From positions 1 through 5,109 of the forward strand of contig JAFGIH010000464.1 in assembly GCA_016929985.1 (NCBI GenBank): a stretch of 5,109 nt of DNA, given 5' to 3'. The translations under genes were made by a program, and so were the position numbers. The notes under the pieces are model-generated. The model was not told the origin of the DNA, made no database searches, and saw only the letters and a list, made by a program, of their open reading frames with translations. The first letter of the stretch is position 1. Every line of letters begins with the position of its first letter. The stretch comes from Thermoleophilia bacterium. GTDB taxonomy: Bacteria; Actinomycetota; Thermoleophilia; RBG-16-64-13. Shown here piece after piece: positions 1 to 5,109 of the stretch.

Positions 1-1338
1 CTCGCTCATGGAGCTGGCGTAGATCTGGCGGATGGCTGCGAGGAGGTCCTCCAGGCGCTGCTCGCGCGGTCCCTGATTGGCGCAGAATATGCTCTCGTAC
101 TTGTCGGCGAAGGAGTTGCCGTAGCTGTCTTCCAAGAGGGAGCTGGAGCGCACGATGAAGGGCGACTGGCCGAAATAGTCGATCATCTCCTCGAGACGTC
201 GCAGGATGTGAGGCGGAAACTGGCCGGTCAGCAGACGGCGCCGCGCCTGTTCGGCTCCTTCGAGGAAGTGCTGAGGGTCGCGTTGGTTCTGTCGTACCCA
301 CCAGACTCCGCTCCGTACGAGGAAGTCATAGAAGACATCCGAGCCGATGTAAAAGGAGTCGTGCTCCTCGAGGAGGTTGGAGAACCGTCCCCCGCTCTTG
401 CGGAGGACGGCGCGGGCTATCAGCATGCCTATGGTCTTGCCACCCACGAGCCCGGTGCCGATCATGCGCTTGCGCACGTCGAGGATGTCTTGGAGGCTGA
501 GGTAGCGCGAGATGAGACTCTGCATGTCGGCATCGCGGGAGATGATCATCTTGACCAGCGTGTCGTACATATCTCTGCCGCGGCCGGGCAGATCGGGCCG
601 GTACTCGCCCGACTGGAGCATCTCGCGGGCCCGCAGGAACTGGGTCTCCCAGAACCCGACGCTGCAGTCGTACGCCAGCCCCGACCACTGGGCCGAGGTC
701 ATGATCTCCGAGATCACCACGCTGGAGGTGATGGTGTGGAACTCATCGCCTCGCCATACATGCAGCATGTTCATGGTAGGGGAGTAACGATGCTGCACCT
801 TGACCGGCCTGACGTAGGTCTCGTCCTTGTGTTGGTAGACATCCAAGAACAACTGCGTGGTCTCTTGGATGGGCTCGAGCGCATAGGTGGTGTGGTAGTT
901 GCGGTAGAGGGCGAAGTAGGCCACCGTGTCGAGGTCGTACAGATAGGGGCAGGTGAGCATGAAGAAGTTGGCCAGCATCTGATCGGAGTACCAGTCGCCG
1001 GCCAGCTTGGACAGGCAGTCGAAGACATAGAAGGCTCCGGTGCCGGCCTGCTGGATGACTGCATGGATGTCGGCTATGAACTTCTCGAAGCCCTGCTCGG
1101 AGGTAAGCTCATGGACCTCGGCTCCATCCTCCGCCGTGACAAGCGGCTCGTGGCGGGCGAAGCGGAAGTAGACCAGCTTCTTGCCATTGGCTATGGCGGC
1201 CTGGCAGTAGGGAGTGACGATGGCTTGGTAGTCTTCGACGGTGTCGACCTGCCAGACCACGTTGTCTCCCGGCAGCAGGCCTTTGAGGACCTGGTCAAGA
1301 CCGGGCAGTCCGGTGGTCATCGTCTGATCGGACGACAT
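1..1338 (-). CDS. PEP/pyruvate-binding (PPDK_N) protein with degenerate KaiC-like N-terminal domain, 3' end outside window
   Basis: Reading the minus strand from the ATG at 1338 gives 446 residues without a stop, running off the left edge. Residues about 5-205 resemble a KaiC/RecA-type domain: an entry motif TGLPGLDQVL (9-18), a Walker-B-like strand FYVFDCLS (103-110) and a KaiC-like tail YVRPVKVQHR (175-184). The P-loop expected near 27-38 is absent (VVWQVDTVEDYQ, no GK[ST]). A probably helical linker follows (about 210-290). The PPDK/PEP-synthase ATP-grasp domain then begins with LVGGKT (297-302) and continues through IVRSSSLLEDSYGNSF (395-410). Lys301 and Arg397 match by motif the ATP-binding Lys22 and Arg92 of Clostridium symbiosum PPDK. 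Family members use ATP to phosphorylate pyruvate or a related acceptor through a phosphohistidine domain, but that region and the rest of the ATP site lie outside the window. It is therefore unclear whether this is a true PEP synthase/PPDK or a regulator-like relative. The start is fixed by a strong Shine-Dalgarno; Met7 is a weaker alternative. No signal peptide or membrane segment is seen, so it is probably cytoplasmic. The domain assignment is by motif recognition only. Confidence 0.9.
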   Translation of the reverse strand, partial: MSSDQTMTTGLPGLDQVLKGLLPGDNVVWQVDTVEDYQAIVTPYCQAAIANGKKLVYFRFARHEPLVTAEDGAEVHELTSEQGFEKFIADIHAVIQQAGTGAFYVFDCLSKLAGDWYSDQMLANFFMLTCPYLYDLDTVAYFALYRNYHTTYALEPIQETTQLFLDVYQHKDETYVRPVKVQHRYSPTMNMLHVWRGDEFHTITSSVVISEIMTSAQWSGLAYDCSVGFWETQFLRAREMLQSGEYRPDLPGRGRDMYDTLVKMIISRDADMQSLISRYLSLQDILDVRKRMIGTGLVGGKTIGMLIARAVLRKSGGRFSNLLEEHDSFYIGSDVFYDFLVRSGVWWVRQNQRDPQHFLEGAEQARRRLLTGQFPPHILRRLEEMIDYFGQSPFIVRSSSLLEDSYGNSFADKYESIFCANQGPREQRLEDLLAAIRQIYASSMSE

Positions 1339-1341
1339 GGC

Positions 1342-1350
1342 TCACCTCCT
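1342..1350 (-). promoter_or_regulatory. Strong Shine-Dalgarno overlapping the gltD stop codon
   Basis: The minus strand reads AGGAGGTGA, a near-perfect complement of the 16S rRNA 3' end, with 6 bases between AGGAGG and the ATG at 1338. The last three bases are the gltD TGA stop, and the last two gltD codons (Arg-Arg, AGG AGG) form its core. This decides the start of the downstream gene and suggests that ribosomes finishing gltD re-initiate there. Confidence 0.85.
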
Positions 1351-2781
1351 CGCATTCAGGTACTGGAGCACTTGGCGGGCGGCGTGCATGCCGTCCGCGA
1401 TAGCGTGCACGACGAGCGACGCCCCTCTGCGCATGTCTCCCGCCACAAAAACACCCTCCACGTTGGTCATGCGGTCTGCGCCACACCCGATGAATCCGCG
1501 CTCGTCCTTGGCGATGCCCAGATTCTCGACGAGCTGGGTCGGACTGGGCCCGACGAAGCCCATCGCGATGAGCACCAGATCGGCGTCCAGCGAGAAGGCC
1601 GACCCCGGTATCAGGGTGGGGCAGGGACGCCCGCGGTCTTTGTCGAAGTTCCACTCCACCTGCGCGCAGTGGACCCTGCGCACGAGCCCGTCTTCACCGG
1701 TGAAGGCCGTCGTATCCGCCGACCAGTAGCGGGTTCCGCCCTCTTTGTGGCTCGATGAGTCTCGTCGCACCAGCGGCCACTCAGGCCACGGGGTGGACTC
1801 GGAGCGTGTCTCCGGCGGCTCAGGGAGTATCTCGAGCTGCACCACGTGGCGGGCACCCTGGCGCCACGAAGTGCCGATGCAATCGGAGCCCGTGTCGCCC
1901 CCGCCGATGACCACCACACTCTTGCCCGCGGCGGTGATGCGCCGGTCTGCCGGTAGCGGATCGCCGGCGTTCGCCCTGTTCTGCTGGGTGAGGAAGTCCA
2001 TGGCGAAATGGATACCGCCGAGCTCGCGGCCCGGCACGTCGAGGTCGCGGGGGACACCCGCCCCTCCGGCAAGCACCAGGGCGTCGAATCGACCGCGGAG
2101 GAACCGGTAGGACACGTCGTCACCCACGTTGACGCCGCATTCGAAGACCACGCCTTCCTGGATCATGAGGTCGACGCGCTGGTCGACCACCCACTTCTCG
2201 AGTTTGAAGTCGGGGATGCCGTACCGCAGTATGCCGCCCGGCCGCGGATCCTTCTCGAAGACGGTGACATTGAAGCCGGCGCGGTTGAGCACGTGCGCCG
2301 TCGCCAAGCCGGCCGGCCCGGACCCGATCACGGCCACGCGTTCCCGCCGGCGTGTGGCGGGCGGCTGTGGTTTGAGGTAGCCGCGCTGGAAACCGTGCTC
2401 CACAATGGCCAGCTCGATCTTGCAGATGTTCACCGGGGGCCTGATCAGGCCAAGGACGCAGGCCGTCTCACACGGAGCGGGGCAGACGCGTCCCGTGAAC
2501 TCGGGGAAGCAGTTGGTCTGTAGCAGGATATCGAGGGCTTCGCGCCAGCGCCCGTAGTACGCGTGTTCGTTGAACTCCGGGATGGTGTTGGAGAGCGGAC
2601 AGCCGGTGGCCGACGCGTGGCAGAAGGGGGTGCCGCAGTCCATGCAGCGGGCAGCCTGCTGATGGATCTCGTCCTCAGTCAGAGGTATGTCGACGGCCTT
2701 GTAGTCGCGCACGCGTTCAGCGGGCGGCCTGTATGAGACATCTATGCGATCTTGTTCGAGGAAGGCGCGTTCTCTAGACAT
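1342..2781 (-). CDS. gltD: Glutamate synthase [NAD(P)H] small (beta) subunit
   Basis: Complete 479-residue GltD, close to the usual bacterial length. It oxidises NAD(P)H at an FAD and passes the electrons through iron-sulfur clusters to GltB. The N-terminal region holds the cysteines expected for two [4Fe-4S] clusters: C46, C49, C54 and C61 (CMDCGTPFC...GCP), then C91, C100, C104, C108 and C120. An FAD Rossmann motif VAVIGSGPAGLA lies at 149-160, with its acidic strand end FEKD at 175-178 and the family signature GGILRYGIPDFKLEK at 182-196. The NAD(P)H-binding motif VVVIGGGDTGSDCIGTS spans 289-305. A C-terminal FAD-contacting block VFVAGDMRRGASLVVHAI lies at 444-461. All expected elements are present, with no frameshift. 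The ATG is 6 bases after the gltB stop; no in-frame start exists between them, and the N-terminus fits the family. Whether NADH or NADPH is preferred cannot be read from the sequence. Very similar FAD/FeS modules occur in dihydropyrimidine dehydrogenase and NfnB-like proteins, but the adjacent gltB makes GltD the clear call. Confidence 0.97.
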   Translation of the reverse strand: MSRERAFLEQDRIDVSYRPPAERVRDYKAVDIPLTEDEIHQQAARCMDCGTPFCHASATGCPLSNTIPEFNEHAYYGRWREALDILLQTNCFPEFTGRVCPAPCETACVLGLIRPPVNICKIELAIVEHGFQRGYLKPQPPATRRRERVAVIGSGPAGLATAHVLNRAGFNVTVFEKDPRPGGILRYGIPDFKLEKWVVDQRVDLMIQEGVVFECGVNVGDDVSYRFLRGRFDALVLAGGAGVPRDLDVPGRELGGIHFAMDFLTQQNRANAGDPLPADRRITAAGKSVVVIGGGDTGSDCIGTSWRQGARHVVQLEILPEPPETRSESTPWPEWPLVRRDSSSHKEGGTRYWSADTTAFTGEDGLVRRVHCAQVEWNFDKDRGRPCPTLIPGSAFSLDADLVLIAMGFVGPSPTQLVENLGIAKDERGFIGCGADRMTNVEGVFVAGDMRRGASLVVHAIADGMHAARQVLQYLNARR

Positions 2782-2787
2782 GGCGCA

Positions 2788-5109
<2,322 letters not shown>

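Noticed and set aside
326..688. Short minus-strand open frames inside the third gene (also 771-1064)
   Set aside because: They are in a different frame from the continuous 446-codon reading that carries the KaiC-like and PPDK_N motifs, and their Arg/Pro/Ser-rich translations look like off-frame products of a GC-rich gene.
1..1338. Possible pseudogene or frameshift in the left-hand gene
   Set aside because: Continuous translation of all 446 codons gave no stop and no break in motif order, so the gene is intact as far as the window shows; it is only cut by the window edge.
208..1758. A 516-codon open frame on the plus strand
   Set aside because: It is codon-aligned antisense to both the third gene and gltD and crosses their boundary. 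In that register stops need TTA, CTA or TCA in the sense strand, which are rare in GC3-rich genes. The minus-strand readings show clear protein-family motifs and the plus frame shows none.

Overview
This window is one GC-rich, tightly packed operon fragment read entirely on the minus strand. Transcription runs from the right edge to the left edge. It holds three genes in the order gltB (3' half), gltD (complete) and a PEP/pyruvate-binding-domain protein (5' part). No RNA genes, mobile elements, CRISPR arrays or convincing terminators are visible. No gap between genes exceeds 6 bases, so the operon's promoter must lie upstream of gltB, beyond the right edge.

Right part (2788-5109): the C-terminal half of the glutamate synthase large subunit. 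It carries the end of the central domain, the complete FMN/3Fe-4S synthase domain and the C-terminal beta-helix domain. Middle (1342-2781): a full-length GltD small subunit with its N-terminal [4Fe-4S] cysteines and both dinucleotide-binding folds. Together they encode NAD(P)H-dependent GOGAT, which makes two glutamates from glutamine and 2-oxoglutarate. Left part (1-1338): a large open frame that runs off the left edge. Its N-terminal region looks like a KaiC/RecA-type domain whose P-loop has been lost. This is followed by the start of the PPDK/PEP-synthase-type ATP-grasp domain (PPDK_N). Its start codon sits 3 bases after the gltD stop, and its near-perfect Shine-Dalgarno contains the gltD stop codon, so it belongs to the same transcript.

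The source is a bacterium with high GC and strong GC3 bias, which is why long spurious antisense frames exist. The sequence alone does not fix the phylum; a deep-branching actinobacterium or another high-GC, possibly anaerobic lineage is plausible but is only inference. The notable point is the third gene: a degenerate KaiC-like module fused to a PEP/pyruvate-handling ATP-grasp domain and apparently co-translated with glutamate synthase, which hints at a link between carbon (PEP/pyruvate) and nitrogen (glutamate) metabolism.
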